NCBI RefSeq assembly: GCF_964204645.1
Contig: NC_134027.1
Span: forward strand, 24,230,485 to 24,294,484
Direction: 5' to 3'
Source of the DNA: Tubulanus polymorphus
Taxonomy: Eukaryota > Nemertea > Palaeonemertea > Tubulaniformes > Tubulanidae
DNA: 64,000 bases
Part shown: positions 12,330 through 23,993 of the stretch, in pieces
Numbering within the stretch: position 1 is the stretch's first letter
Layout of the letters: every line of letters begins with the position of its first letter
Notes under the pieces: generated by a model
Database searches by the model: none
The model's input: the letters and a program-made list of their open reading frames with translations, nothing else
Told to the model about the DNA's origin: nothing
Program-made: the position numbers and the translations under genes

Positions 12330-12559
12330 CCGCCGATCTCTGCTGCACCGTCGTCGTGAAGAAAAACTGTTAACGAACATTTGTGCTAAAAATAACGAAA
12401 CGAACTGTCTTATACAAACAACATAGACAGGTGGGGATAGGGCAATGAGGGGTAGGGTGAGAGGGGTTATTGAAAATGTCGGTTGTTAAAAGAGAAATTC
12501 GTTTTCATTTATCGTCACCTGAAAACATTAATCATTTCATGTGATATTCATTCATTGAT

Positions 12560-12565
12560 AATAAA
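12560..12565 (+). promoter_or_regulatory. DNAJC2 poly(A) signal
   Basis: AATAAA 231 bp after the DNAJC2 stop codon. It lies 3 bp before the left breakpoint of the tandem block duplication. Confidence 0.75.
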
Positions 12566-12626
12566 CGCAACAGTTCTTTATATAAGTAACAATTTACAGT
12601 TCCGATTTCATTGTATAGAATAGAAG

Positions 12627-13180
12627 ATGAACAGGGGTGTCCCGGGTTCGAACCTGGTGTGTCGGATTCTGATTCCTGATGCTGAGACGAACAGGGGTGT
12701 CCCGGGTTCGAACCTGGTGTGTCGGATTCTGATTCCTGATGCTGAGACGAACAGGGGTGTCCCGGGTTCGAACCCAGTCTGTTGGATACTGATTCCTGAT
12801 GCTGAAAAGAGGACGAACAGGGGTGTCCCGGGTTCGAACCCGGTCTGTTGCATACTGATTCCTGATGCTGAAAAGAGGATGAACAGGGGTGTCCCGGGTT
12901 CGAACCCGGTCTGTTGCATACTGATTCCTGATGCTAAATAGATGACGAACAGGGATATCCCAGGTTCGAACCCGGTCTGTTAGATTATGATTCGTGATGC
13001 TGAAAAGAGGATTAACGGGGGTGTCCCAGGTTATAACCCGGTCTGTTGGATACAGATTCCTGATGCTGAATAGAGGACGAACGGGGGTGTCCCAGGTTCG
13101 AACCTTATCTGTTGATACTGATACTGATTCTGAGTTTTCCTGATGCTGAATAGAGGTTGAACAGTAGGATTCGAATCGGA
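12627..13180. repeat. 60-66 bp tandem array with B-box-like palindrome, block 1 array 1
   Basis: Nine units, each with ACAGGGGTGTCCCGGGTTCG and AACC(C/T)GGTCTGTTG, then GATTCCTGATGCTGA. The core CCGGGTTCGAACCCGG is a perfect palindrome and contains GGTTCGAACCC, one base off the pol III B-box consensus. Units are adjacent with no unique spacers, so this is not CRISPR-like. Both strands are open over five units, giving false ORFs. Confidence 0.93.
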
Positions 13181-13189
13181 TCTAATGCC

Positions 13190-14700
13190 GAATGAGGTAT
13201 AGTGGTACAAATACTGATTCCGAGTCGTCCGGTATAGAGATGAACGACGTGGACGCGTGTGTTTCTGTTAAGATATATCTACGACTGCAATATAAACAAA
13301 ATCCTCAAATATCTATCTATCTTCAATGTAAAGTTCTAAATCGCATCTCAAACAATGAAATCGTAGCAGTAGCTTAACAACACAAAATTGCCATTTTAGG
13401 CGCCTTCCTAAAAGTGCCGTCGGTGGCCTACGTAGCGTTTTGAAACTGCAACTCTGTCTGATTGTGTTGCAGCTGAGGAAAAAGAAAACACCATCTGAAA
13501 ATAGAAATCGTCACATTTTGAGCGATATGTAACTCTATTGTTTGTATCAAAAGGGAGAGAGGCGACAATAAATTGCACTAAATGTTCTAGTGTAAAGATT
13601 TTAGGACCAGTCCAACAATGCGGGACCTGTGGGACCGCCTCAAAATGGCGCCTGGTTACTGGAAACTTGACAAACAGTAGTTTAGCTTCCGGAAAGTGAA
13701 TCATAAGCAGCCCTCAAAATTGAATATTTATAAAATGACTCAATTGAAATATTCATATTTCAGCAGTTTGGAACATACATAAATTTACAATATCATATTC
13801 AACCTGCTGCATATTGATCGAAATATCCCGAAATCTTAACTCATGGGTCAGATGGATTCAACTGATGACAAATATCCTGAATAGAGTAATCTTAACTCAG
13901 TAACTGAAAATCGCAAAGGTGCCTTCTAAGTAGAATTCAATTTGCCTAGAATAGCTGAGAAGGTTATTCTGCAGCAGTCAAGGAGAATCTTAGCGATAAT
14001 AAGACGAGATTTATATTTAACCGTATCTTTTGAATTTCAATTAATAACCTTACTGGATCGACACACATATCAACATCACAGCATATCACCACCAAAAGCA
14101 CGGGTAGGAGATCCTAATTCTCACCAATTGCGTATAACTTTAGTGGCTGATTCAGGCAAACGCGAGCATTTTCGGGACGCAAATTAAAGGTGACAGAATT
14201 CAAAAAACGCCAAAATGGAAAACAACGTACGCGTTGCAAAATACTTGCCGAAATTGACCAAAAATCCATTTTGAATTTGATGCAAAAACGGCCCTTTTCG
14301 CGTTTTGGCGTGGTATACTTCATTCAAACCGAATTTGATTTTGGCGCCTACACCAAAACAAGCACACGTATATCCCGTATCAAGGATGACAACAAAAAAT
14401 CCATGGGTACAGCAATACATTGTGATCAGTTTCAGAACAACTATCTACCCCTAGAACTATGCATGCGACGACTAGGGGATCGACCAACAGATACACGTTC
14501 ATTGTTGAGAAAATGAGATGTTATTTGTGAATATTCAATTCAGTGGAGCCGGTAAATACGTGATCGTCAATTCAGTCCTTTCACGATTTTGTTAAACGTT
14601 TTAAATCTCATTGTAGACCCAGGTTCATTTAGTACCTCCGTTTTATTTAAAGTCAGAGACTGGCACTATTTTTCTATAGCCCTTACTTTGTTTGTCATGT
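13190..14700. other. Non-coding interval of block 1
   Basis: I see no gene. Upstream of WSC gene A it holds a dispersed repeat (14215-14345, related to 21225-21300 and 25615-25700) and, at about 14418-14460, a reversed copy of the type-B WSC leader (ACTATCTACCCCTAGAACTA). ORFs here have no recognisable motifs, and most of the 13.4-14.4 kb part is missing from block 2. Confidence 0.5.
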
Positions 14701-14708
14701 CTAAATCG

Positions 14709-14716
14709 TATAAATA
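14709..14716 (+). promoter_or_regulatory. TATA box of WSC gene A (type A promoter)
   Basis: TATAAATA 229 bp upstream of the ATG. A non-coding leader exon (about 14740-14835, ending ATCTAG before GTAAGG) is spliced to the exon that begins G-ATG at 14937. The same box and leader precede genes C and E. Confidence 0.75.
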
Positions 14717-14937
14717 CTGAGCCACATAGAATGTCGAATCAGTTGCGAAAATATAAATCTTCTAGTTAAAGACAGTCTTGTCATCTACCACTCCTTCTGT
14801 CGACCAGGTATTTCTCTTTACACTCGCGCATCTAGGTAAGGTCAGTTCCTGTCCACCATTCTACCAGGAATTTCTTTGCATTCGTTTTCGACTCGATTTA
14901 ACTCTTATTTATGAACATTTTTAATTCGCTTTCAGGA

Positions 14938-15513
14938 TGTTTACAAAAACTCTGTTAATCGCGTTGGCGTTCATTATGGTCGTTGGTGGTATGTAACATT
15001 AAGTATTTGTGAAAAAGTCTAATCGGCCTCCTTTCGAAATTTCTTTCTCTTGAGTCTTATCAGCCCCCTTTTCTCTTTTCTGATAGCTGATAGTTCGGCA
15101 GAATTTCGGAAGTATGTCGGATGTTATAAGGACAGCCACAAGAGAGATATGATAGCGAGTGGGGCACGTGATAGGAAAGGCATGACTGTCGGCAAATGCA
15201 TAACTATTTGTAAGGGCAAAGGTAGACTATTCGATATTTTGAAATACTTTTGACATCAATTTACCGTCTTCATGGGTTTTCTAGTATAACCACGGGTTTT
15301 GAGCTAATTACTACGTACATTTTTTTTTCAGGATATAGATTTGCCGGTCTTCAGTTTAGTTGGCAATGTTTCTGTAGTAATCGCGTCGGTTATAATGGCC
15401 CGGCAGAAGAATCTGAATGCAATAAGCGTTGCACAGGAAACAGGCGAGAAATATGTGGAGGCAGTTGGAGAAACTCGGTATACTCCACTATGCGCTCATC
15501 TAAACACTTGTAA
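14938..15513 (+). CDS. Secreted single WSC-domain protein, gene A
   Basis: Exons 14938-14989, 15087-15221 and 15332-15513 join in frame (122 aa). Exon 1 encodes a signal peptide (MFTKTLLIALAFIMVVGG). Exons 2-3 encode one whole WSC domain from YVGCYKD to SVYST with its eight cysteines: GCYKD, KCITIC, CFC, ECNKRC, ICGG. WSC is a carbohydrate-binding module of secreted and surface proteins; here it makes up almost the entire mature chain, with a short basic tail. A non-coding leader exon precedes it. Poly(A) signal AATAAA at 15550-15555. Closest paralogues are C and E. The ligand and role are unknown. Confidence 0.9.
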
Positions 15514-15649
15514 AGGGTGTAAATTTGATGTTCATCGATTGAGGACCTCAATAAAGATCGATATTGCATTTCATTCACCGTTTTACTTATATTTCAAATG
15601 ACGTCGGGTGACACGAGCTGCGCCCTAATGTGGCTTATTTTTATTGTCT

Positions 15650-15800
15650 CTAGTTCAAAGTGGTACGAATTGAGGAATTAACACGGATGCCCTGGGTTCG
15701 AAACTGGTTTAAGTCTCTAGTTCAATGCGGAATGAATTTAGGATTAACAGGGATGTCCTGGGTCTGAACCTTGTTTAGTGTATCTTGATTTCAAGAAGTG
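15650..15800. repeat. Two tRNA-promoter-like repeat units after WSC gene A
   Basis: Units with CTAGTTCAA(A/T)GCGGAATGAA and GATG(T)CCTGGGTTCGAA, the family seen after genes B, C, D and F. These copies are more diverged. Confidence 0.75.
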
Positions 15801-17160
15801 TGGATTAATATATATTTCCATTATAACAATCACACGTACATCCAATCAAAAATGAATAAACCAAAATCGTGGTCATTCTGTTACCCAATATATACAGAAT
15901 TTAAAAGATCTTAAAATCACATTTTTGTTTTTCAAGAATCATAAGCATGGTCTGTAGGGTATGGTGGCTGATTCGGGTCATACTGTTGTCATATAGTTTA
16001 GAATTCTCGCGCGAGAAAACCAATGTGAAATTTTTTTCAGTATGGCCCGAATCAGCCACCATAGATTCTAATATCCTGATGCTGCTGAATCGATGATAAC
16101 AGGTTTCCTAGGTTCGAACCCGATCCAGAACGGATTCCTCACTGAAAGGGAATCATATCAAGCGGTCCTTAAAATGGCAATTGACTCTGGAACAATGGTC
16201 AATTGAAATATTCATATTTCAACACTTCACAATAAGTTTATAATCCTGCAGCATATTGGTCTTAATATCCTGAATAAATTAATCTTAACTCGTGGATCGG
16301 ATGGGTTCAACTTATGATACAATATCCTGAATAGATTAATTTTAACTCTTAACGCATGGACCATATGGGCCCGACAGCAAGAATCGGCATAAAGTTTTGA
16401 CCACGTGTTCAATTCCAAGTTTTCGGAATCTTTCTTGAGGGAAGTAGAATGCCAAACTGGAATGACCAAGGTTCTAACTCTTCTCTATACGATTACTGAG
16501 TATATCATTAAGTTAGATTATATGTAATTAATTACCTTTTAATCTTATTCTAATTATCGATCACTAGTAATTTGATGTTGTTTGTAATTAGCTTCGTTTT
16601 ATTTCATATAAGTACCAGTATGATATGAAAATTTAATCACTTGCGATATGCCTGAAGAGGGGATAATGTAACTCCCGAAAACGTTTGCTATGATAAATAT
16701 ATAACCTCATGAGATTTGGATTGTGAATTTTGGTGTTCATTTCTTAATCAAATATATTTCATAACTCCTATTTTCCGTATATTTTATGAATTCTCTTGTT
16801 TTTCATGATGAATTCGAGTGGATGTGCCCTACGTCACTGAATGCTGTGGTCTGGCGGAATCGTTTAGCTGATTTGGGCAATAACGTAGAGGGACGCGTCG
16901 GAACAAAATTTAACTGCCGAACTTCCTTAAAAAGATCGATTTTGACGCGTACGTTAAAGAAGAGACGTCACGTCAAAAAATGAGAAACCACACATTCTTA
17001 CGAATCTAGAACAATAACTGAATGTTTAAAGCAGAAAACCGAATTATTGTTCTCGATGAACTTTACATCAACAGTGTTTCATCGTGTAACCATGTAGAAT
17101 TTGAATAAATATGTGAATCGGGGATTTAAACATACTTGATACATATTCAATTTTAAAAAG
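15800..17160. other. Non-coding interval between WSC genes A and B
   Basis: No gene seen apart from the MITE at 15962-16061. A 65-codon ORF at 16786-16983 is frame-shifted in the block 2 copy, so it is not coding. GCCTGAAGAGGGGATAATG with CCGAAAACG (near 16648) resembles a retroelement tail. Confidence 0.5.
15962..16061. mobile_element. MITE, internally deleted copy (block 1)
   Basis: Inverted ends TGGTGGCTGATTCGGG and CCCGAATCAGCCACCA, flanked by TA on both sides. The block 2 allele (22352-22703) is ~350 bp with the same ends. Confidence 0.75.
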
Positions 17161-17189
17161 CCGCTTACGATATACTGACCAACAGACTG

Positions 17190-17196
17190 TATATAA
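17190..17196 (+). promoter_or_regulatory. TATA box of WSC gene B (type B promoter)
   Basis: TATATAA followed by CTGATAGATTTCTAGGGGTA and a short leader exon ending CTCATCAG before GTAAGTG (17252). This promoter type is shared with genes D and F and unrelated to type A. Confidence 0.7.
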
Positions 17197-17357
17197 CTGA
17201 TAGATTTCTAGGGGTAGATCATTGTTCCGAAGCTGATAACAAACTCATCAGGTAAGTGCGTAAACTACGGGTAACACGGGTAGGAAAAACTCATCGTCGA
17301 TCAAAATAGAAACACGCTCGTTTTCAACTCGATTTAACTCATTTCTGAAATTTCAGA

Positions 17358-18305
17358 ATGTTTACGAAAATTCTGTTCATCGTGTTGGTGTTGTCTATGG
17401 TGGTTGAAGGTATGAAAATGTCATCAAGTATTTTTGAAAAACAGCCAAAATCTAATCTAGCCCCCCCTGTCGAAATTTCTTTCTCTTTTATGATACGTAG
17501 CGCGTCGTTTCGTAAGATATCGGAAGTATGTCGGATGTTTTAAAGACAGCCGCCATAGAGATATGAGACTGATTAGGACACAGGGACGCATGACTGTCGG
17601 GAGATGCATAGGTATTTGTGGGCGCAAAGGTGAGTACAATTCGATTTTTCGAAACATTTTTGACATCAATTTACCTTCTTCACGGGTTTCCTAGTATCAC
17701 AGCCTTCTTCCAGGCGATGCAGCTGCAGCGGTTCGAATTCGTTTGTAGTTTGTTCTCGGGAAGGGGCTTCGATTAATTTCTGACCTCAGATTCCCGAGAA
17801 GGAACTAAATTTTGAATATGTTGCATACGAAAATCGTGGTCATTCTGTTAAATAGCACCGTACATTCTGATGTGGTGAAAATTTAGAAAGTTTCCAATAT
17901 AAACAGAATATAAAAGATTAAGATCGCATCTTAATTTTTCAAGAATCAATAGAAAAATAAACGACGTACAACACACCTGACGATGGTCTCAGGGGATTCC
18001 GAAGCGTCGTGCATTTTACATTTACTTCTTGAAAAATAAACATTCTTTTTCTATCTTCTAAATTCTATATATATATGGTGGGTTTTAAACTAATTACAAC
18101 GTACATTTTTTCAGGATATAGATTTGCCGGTCTTCAGAATGGTAAGAAATGTTTCTGTGGTAATCATGTCGGTATGCATGGCCCAGCACATGAATCTCGA
18201 TGCAATAAGCGTTGCACAGGAAACAGGCGAGAAGTATGTGGAGGCAGTTGGAGAAACTCGGTATACTCCACTATACACTCACGTAAAGACCTCAAATTGA
18301 TGTAA
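17358..18305 (+). CDS. Secreted single WSC-domain protein, gene B
   Basis: Exons 17358-17409, 17501-17629 and 18115-18305 (123 aa). Signal peptide MFTKILFIVLVLSMVVEG, then a basic RRFVRYRKYVGCFKD start to the WSC domain. The domain is fuller of Arg than in A/C/E (SRHRDMRLIRTQGRMTVGRC). The eight cysteines are conserved (KKCFC, RCNKRC, VCGG). The short tail is RKDLKLM. Poly(A) signal at 18322-18327. It differs from gene D by only a few residues. Intron phases are identical across the family (phase 1 after the signal exon and in mid-domain). Confidence 0.9.
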
Positions 18306-18404
18306 ATCGATTGAGAACCTCAATAAAGATCGATATAACATTTCTCTCGCCGATTTACTTATATTTCAAATAACATCGGGTGACACAAATAGAGCTGAGC
18401 CCTA

Positions 18405-18945
18405 GCCTGGTTTATTGTCTAGTTCAAAGCGGAATGAATTGTCGGGTTAACAGAGATGTCCTGGGTTCGAACCTGGTTTATAGTCTCTAGTTCAAAGCAG
18501 AATGAATCGAGTATAAACAGGGCTGTCCTGGGTTCGAACCTGGTTTATTGTCTCTGGTTCAAAGCGGAATGAATTGAGTATAAACGGGATGTCCTGGGTT
18601 CGAACCTGGTTTATTGTCTCTAGTTCAAAGCGGAATGAATTGAGTATAAACAGGGCTGTCCTGGGTTCGAACCTGGTTTATAGTCTCTAGTTCAAAGCGA
18701 AATGAATTGAGTATAAACAGAGATGTCCTGGGTTCGAACCTGGTTTATTGTCCCTAGTTCAAAGCGGAATGAATTGAGTATAAACAGAGATGTCCTGGGT
18801 TCGAACCTGGTTTATTGTCTCTAGTTCAAAGCGAAATGAATTGAGTATAAACAGGGATGTCCTGGGTTCGAACCTGGTTTATTGTCCCTAGTTCAAAGCG
18901 GAATGAATAGAGGATAAACCGTGATGTACTGGGTGACACAACACA
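18405..18945. repeat. tRNA-promoter-like tandem array after WSC gene B (~8 units of ~63 bp)
   Basis: Unit: TTGTCTC, then TAGTTCAAAGCGGAATGAAT, then (G)TATAAACAGGGATGTCCTG, then GGTTCGAACCTGGTTTA. The A-box-like TAGTTCAAAGCGG and B-box-like GGTTCGAACC are 43 nt apart, start to start, as in a tRNA gene. No full tRNA cloverleaf is evident. Confidence 0.92.
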
Positions 18946-19042
18946 TATGCTGATACAACGCGATTGTTCATACTGATTCTAGTAACAGTTCTTTATATAA
19001 GTAACAATTTACAGTTCCGATTTCATGGTTTAGAATAGAAGA

Positions 19043-19395
19043 TGAACAGGGGTGTCCCGGGTTCGAACCTGGTGTGTCGGATACTGATTCCTGATGCTGA
19101 GACGAACAGGGGTGTCCCGGGTTCGAACCCGGTCTGTTGCATACTGATTCCTGATGCTAAATAGATGACGAACATGGGTATCCCAGGTTCGTACCCGGTC
19201 TGTTAGATTATGATTCCTGATGCTGAAAAGAGGATTAACGGGGGTGTCCCAGGTTATAACCCGGTCTGTTGGATACAGATTCCTGATGCTGAATAGAGGA
19301 CGAACGGGGGTGTCCCAGGTTCGAACCTGATCTGTTGATACTGATACTGATTCTGAGTTTTCCTGATGCTGAATAGAGGTTAAACAGTAGGATTC
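19043..19395. repeat. B-box-like tandem array, block 2 copy of array 1
   Basis: Same CCCGGGTTCGAACC unit as at 12627-13180 but only about six units, so copy number changed after the block duplicated. Confidence 0.92.
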
Positions 19396-19993
19396 GAATC
19401 GGATCTAATGCCGAATGAGGTATAGTGGTACAAATACTGATTCCGGCGGGTTGTCCGGAATAGAGATGAACGACGTGGACGCGTGTGTTTCTGTTAAGAT
19501 ATATTTACGACAAAATCCTCAAATATCTATCTTCAATGTAAAGTTCTAAATCGCATCTCAAACTATGAAATCGTAACAGTAGCTTAACAACACAAAATTG
19601 GCGACAATAAATTGCACTAAGAAGGTTTTAGTGTAAAAATGTTAGGATCTATGTCCAACAATGCGGGACCTGTGGGACCGCCTCAACAACTAGGGGATCG
19701 ACCAACAGATACTCGTTCATTGTTGAGAAAATGAGATGTTATTTGTGAATATTCCGTGCTATCGATCATGTAAATATCTCTTTAATTCCTAATTTCAATT
19801 CAGTGGAACCGGTAAATACGTGATCGTCAATTCAGTCCTTTCACAAATGCAGTCGATTTTTTCAAACGTATTAAATTTCAAATCTTAAATCTCATTGTAG
19901 ACACTGGTTAATTTAGTGCCTCCGTTTCAGTTAAAGTCAGAGACCGGCACTATTTTTTCTATAGCATTAACTTTGTTTGTCATGTCTAAATCG

Positions 19994-20001
19994 TATAAAT
20001 A
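19994..20001 (+). promoter_or_regulatory. TATA box of WSC gene C (type A promoter)
   Basis: TATAAATA in a leader nearly identical to that of gene A, with the same spliced non-coding exon (TCTAG before GTAAGG). Confidence 0.75.
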
Positions 20002-20223
20002 CTGAGCCACATAGAGTGTAAAATCAGTTGCGAAAATATAAATCTTCTAGTTAAAGTCAGTGTTGTCATCTACCACTCCTTCTGTCGACCAGGTATTTCT
20101 CTTTACACTCGCGCATCTAGGTAAGGTCAGTTCCTGTCCACCATTCTACCAGGAATTTCTCTTTGCATTCGTTTTCGACTCGATTTAACTCTCATTTATG
20201 AACATTTTTAATTCGCTTTCAGG

Positions 20224-21114
20224 ATGTTTACAAAAACTCTGTTCATCGCGTTGGCGTTCGTTATGGTCGTTGGTGGTATGTAAATATCATAAGTATTTGT
20301 AAAAGAGTCAAATCAGCCCCCTTTCGAAATTTCTTTTCCTTTTCTGATAGCTGATCGTTTGGTAGCATTTCGGAAGTATGTCGGATGTTATAAGGACAGC
20401 CACAAGAGAGATTTGATAGTGAGTGGGGCACGTGATAGGAAAGGCATGACTGTCGACAAATGCATAGCTATTTGTGGGCACAAACGTAAGTACAATTCGA
20501 TTTTTTGAAACATTTTTGACATCAATTTACCTTCTTCATGGGTTTTCAACCACCGCAGCCTTCTTCCTGGCTTCGGATCCGTTTGTAGTTTGTTCTCGGG
20601 AAGGAGCTTAGATAAATTTCTGATCTCAGATTCCCGAGAAGGTACTAATGTTTGAAATGTTGCATACAAAAATCGTGGTCATTCTGTTAAATAGCACCGT
20701 ACATTCTGATGTGGTGCAAATTTCAAACCCGATGTACACAGATTTAAATCGGCAACAATCAAAAGCAAAATACACGGCGTATAGCTGACGATAGGGAGAG
20801 TCCGAAGTGTCTTGTATTTTACTTTTGATTCTTAAAAAAATAAAATTCAGATCAGATTTCTATCTTTTAAATCATATATTTCTATAGCGGGTTTTAAACT
20901 AATTACTTCGTACATTTTTTCAGGATATAGATTTGCCGGTCTTCAAAATAGTTGGCAATGTTTCTGTGGTAATCATGTCGGTATGCATGGCCCAGCACAT
21001 GAATCTGAATGCAATAAGCGTTGCACAGGAAACAGGCGAGAAATATGTGGAGGCAGTTGGAGAAACTCGGTATACTCCACTATACGCTCACGTAAAGACT
21101 TCAGAAGGTTGTAA
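20224..21114 (+). CDS. Secreted single WSC-domain protein, gene C
   Basis: Exons 20224-20275, 20351-20485 and 20924-21114 (125 aa). Signal peptide MFTKTLFIALAFVMVVGG. WSC domain from YVGCYKD, with SHKRDLIVSGARDRKG, KCIAIC, NSWQCFC, ECNKRC and ICGG. The exon 2-3 junction codes Arg where the paralogues code Gly, because exon 2 ends CAAAC rather than AAAG. Poly(A) signal at 21142-21147. Block 2 partner of gene A. Confidence 0.9.
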
Positions 21115-21479
21115 ATTCGATGTTCATCGATTGAGAACCTCAATAAAGATCGAAATGACATTTTTTCACCGTTTTAATTTTATTTCAAATGACGTCGGGT
21201 GAAATTGTGTAGAAAATCAGTTTCGTTGCACCTAAACGACCTTCAGCCTTTTCGCGCGGTATACCTCATTTAAACAGAATATCATTTTGACACCCACAAG
21301 GGCCGATCCAGGTGCCTTAACATGTTTTTCTTTCATTTTATGAAATATGAAAGATAATTCCTCGGCGATAGCCATCGAATAGTCAATCAAAATAGCCTCG
21401 GCCCCTGACAGCGTCAACATCTACCCGACTAGAAGCTGAAATAAACTTTCGCACTATTTTACACGTGGAAAACGACCAT

Positions 21480-21625
21480 TAAATTGTCTAGTGCAAAGTG
21501 GTACGAATTGAGGAACTAACACGGATGCCCTGGGTTCGAACCTGGTTTATAGTCTCTAGTTCAATGCGGAATGAATTTAGGATTAACAGGGATGTCCTGG
21601 ATCTGGACCTTGTTTAGTGTATCTT
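21480..21625. repeat. Two tRNA-promoter-like units after WSC gene C
   Basis: Counterpart of 15650-15800: CTGGGTTCGAACCTGGTTTA and CTAGTTCAATGCGGAATG. Confidence 0.75.
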
Positions 21626-21810
21626 GATTTCAAGCAGTGTGGATTGATATATATTTCAATTATAATAATCACACGTACATCCAATCAAAAATGAATAAAC
21701 CAAAACCGTGGTCATTCTGTTAAATTTAAGTTGTTTATTGGTAGAATAGCCCCGGACACTCTGATGTGTTATAAATTTTATACCCAATACAAAATTTAAT
21801 ACAGAATTTA

Positions 21811-22260
21811 ACAGTTGGCGTCGTCACGCCTCACGTGACAGCTTAAACAAAGAGACTAGGTCGTGGTCACGCCTCAAGTGACGGTTCCTATTACCCCCGA
21901 TAGATGGCAAACTAGTCGAGCCTGGCTGCTGACACTGAGTCAGCATGCTCTATAGAGAGCTCACAAGCGATTGTATATACTCTACACACACAGGCAGTAT
22001 GTACTGGTTGTCGGCGACTTTTTTGGTTGCGTGACCTCAACTTGACCTCAGGTTTTGGGGGTCCTACCTTGCACCCGTAGGTCCAAACTTTTTATAACTA
22101 ACATTTTCTGGTAGAGATACCTATTAGCTTCATAACAGATATTGGTTTTAGGAGGGTCTCTACACTGGAAATGTATCGACCTTTACATAGAAATCAGAAG
22201 ACAAAATTAATTCCCCCAGATTGAATGGATAATGAAGAAATATATCCCCAGCGAAAGAGT
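21811..22260. mobile_element. 450-bp insertion specific to block 2
   Basis: Block 1 has an uninterrupted GAATTTAAAAGATC at the matching place. Here ACAGTTGGCG...GCGAAAGAGT is inserted with TTTA on both sides (21807-21810, 22261-22264), so a 4-bp target duplication is likely. No ORF or clear TIR; class unknown. Confidence 0.65.
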
Positions 22261-22351
22261 TTTAAAAGATCTTAAATTCAGATTTTTATTTTTTTAGAAT
22301 CATAAGCAAAATACACGACGTACAACACACCTGACGATGGTCTGTAGGGTA

Positions 22352-22703
22352 TGGTGGCTGATTCGGGCCATACAAAAAAATTTTACTGTACGGCTAAAAC
22401 AACGATAAAAAATTTTCACATTGGCCCATTTTTTGGTTTTCTCGCGCGAGAATTCAAAAGGTTTGGTTTCCTCGTTCGGGAAAACTGAACATTTTGGTTT
22501 AAAAAATTTTTCTGACTGGCGAGAAGCTAGATAAAATTTTTTTTACAATGACCCATTTCTTTGTTTTCTCGCCCGAGACTTTTTGAATTCTTGTGCGAGA
22601 AAACCAAAAGTTTTGAATTCTCGTGCGAGAAAACCAAAAAACGGGCCAATGTGAAAATTGTTTTTGTATGGCCCGAATCAGCCACCATACGAATCAGCCA
22701 CCA
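22352..22703. mobile_element. MITE, long copy (block 2)
   Basis: Ends as in 15962-16061. The interior has CTCGCGCGAGAA-type palindromes and repeats of GAGAAAACCAAA. TA flanks. The last 17 bp are duplicated (AATCAGCCACCATACG). Confidence 0.75.
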
Positions 22704-23825
22704 TAGATTATCCTGATGCAGCTGAATCGATGATAACAGGTGTCCTAGGTTCGAACCCGATCCAGAACGGATTCCTCGATGAAAGGGAATCATATCAAGC
22801 GGTCCTTAAAATGGCAATTGACTCTGGAACAAAGGTCAATTGAAATATTCATATTTCAACACTTTACAATAAGTTTATAATCCTGCAGCATATTGGTCTT
22901 AATATCCTGAATAAATTAATCTTAACTCGTGGGTCAGATGGTTTCAACTTATGATAAAATATCCTGAATAGATTAATCTTAACTCTTAACTCATGGACCA
23001 TATGGGCCCGACAGCAAGAATCAGCATAAAGTTTTGACCACGTGTTCAATTCCAAGTTTTCGGAATCTTTCTTGAGGGAAGTAGAATGCCAAACTGGAAT
23101 GACCAAGGTTCTAACTCTTCTCTATACGATTACTGAGTATATCATTAATTTAGATTGTATGAAATTAATTACCTTTTATTCTTATTCTAATTATCGATCA
23201 CTAGTAATTTGATGTTGTTTGTAATTAGCTTCGTTTTATTTCATATAAATACCAGTATGATATGAAAATTTAATCACTTTCGATATGCCTGAAGAGGGGA
23301 TAATGTAACTCCCGAAAACGTTTGCTATGATCAATATATAACCTCATGAGATTTGTATTGTGAATTTTGGTGTTCATTTCTTAATCAAATATATTTCATA
23401 ACTCCTATTTTCCGTATATTTTATGAATTCTCATGTTTTTCATGATGAATTTGAGTGGATGTGCCCTACGTCACTGAATGCTGTGGTCTGGCGGAATCGT
23501 TTAGCTGATTTGGGCAATAACGTGAGGGACGCGTCGGAACAAAATTCAACTGCCGAACATTCTTTAAAAGATCGATTTTGACGCGTACGTTAAAGAAGAG
23601 ACGTCACGTCAAAAAATGAGAAACCACACATTCTTACGAATCTAGAACAATAACTGAATGTTTAAAGCAGAAAACCGAATTATTGTTCTCGATGAACTTT
23701 ACATCAACATTGTTTCATCGTGTAACCATGTAGAATTTGAATAAATATGTGAATCGGGGATTTAAACATACTTGATACATATTCAATTTTAAAAAGCCGC
23801 TTACGATATACTGACCAACAGACTG

Positions 23826-23832
23826 TATATAA
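23826..23832 (+). promoter_or_regulatory. TATA box of WSC gene D (type B promoter)
   Basis: TATATAA followed by the same leader as gene B, ending CTCATCAG before GTAAGTG. Confidence 0.7.
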
Positions 23833-23993
23833 CTGATAGATTTCTAGGGGTAGATCATTGTTCTGAAGCTGATAACAAACTCATCAGGTAAGTGCGTAAA
23901 CTACGGGTAACACGGGTAGGAAAAACTCATCGTCGATCAAAATAGAAACACGCTCGTTTTCAACTCGATTTAACTCATTTCTGAAATTTCAGA

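Larger units (their letters stand above)
12569..18983. repeat. Tandem segmental duplication, block 1
   Basis: Starts AACAGTTCTTTATATAAGTA just after the DNAJC2 poly(A) signal and ends GATTCTAGTA. It holds a B-box-like array, WSC genes A and B, and a second array. Block 2 (18984-25509) repeats the order with high identity. Block-specific differences are unit counts, ~1 kb at 13.4-14.4 kb present only here, and a 15962-16061 MITE that is longer in block 2. Confidence 0.93.

Noticed and set aside
12608-12941. Overlapping ORFs of ~103 codons on both strands across the first B-box array
   Set aside because: They arise because the repeat unit happens to lack stops and its length keeps frame over five units. 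They have no start context or homology, and the frame is not kept over the rest of the array.
16786-16983. 65-codon ORF between WSC genes A and B
   Set aside because: The block 2 copy has a frameshift near 23520, and nothing in it resembles a known protein.
18405-18945. CRISPR-like appearance of regular palindromic repeats
   Set aside because: Units are contiguous with no unique spacers, there are no cas genes, and the setting is an intron-rich animal genome.
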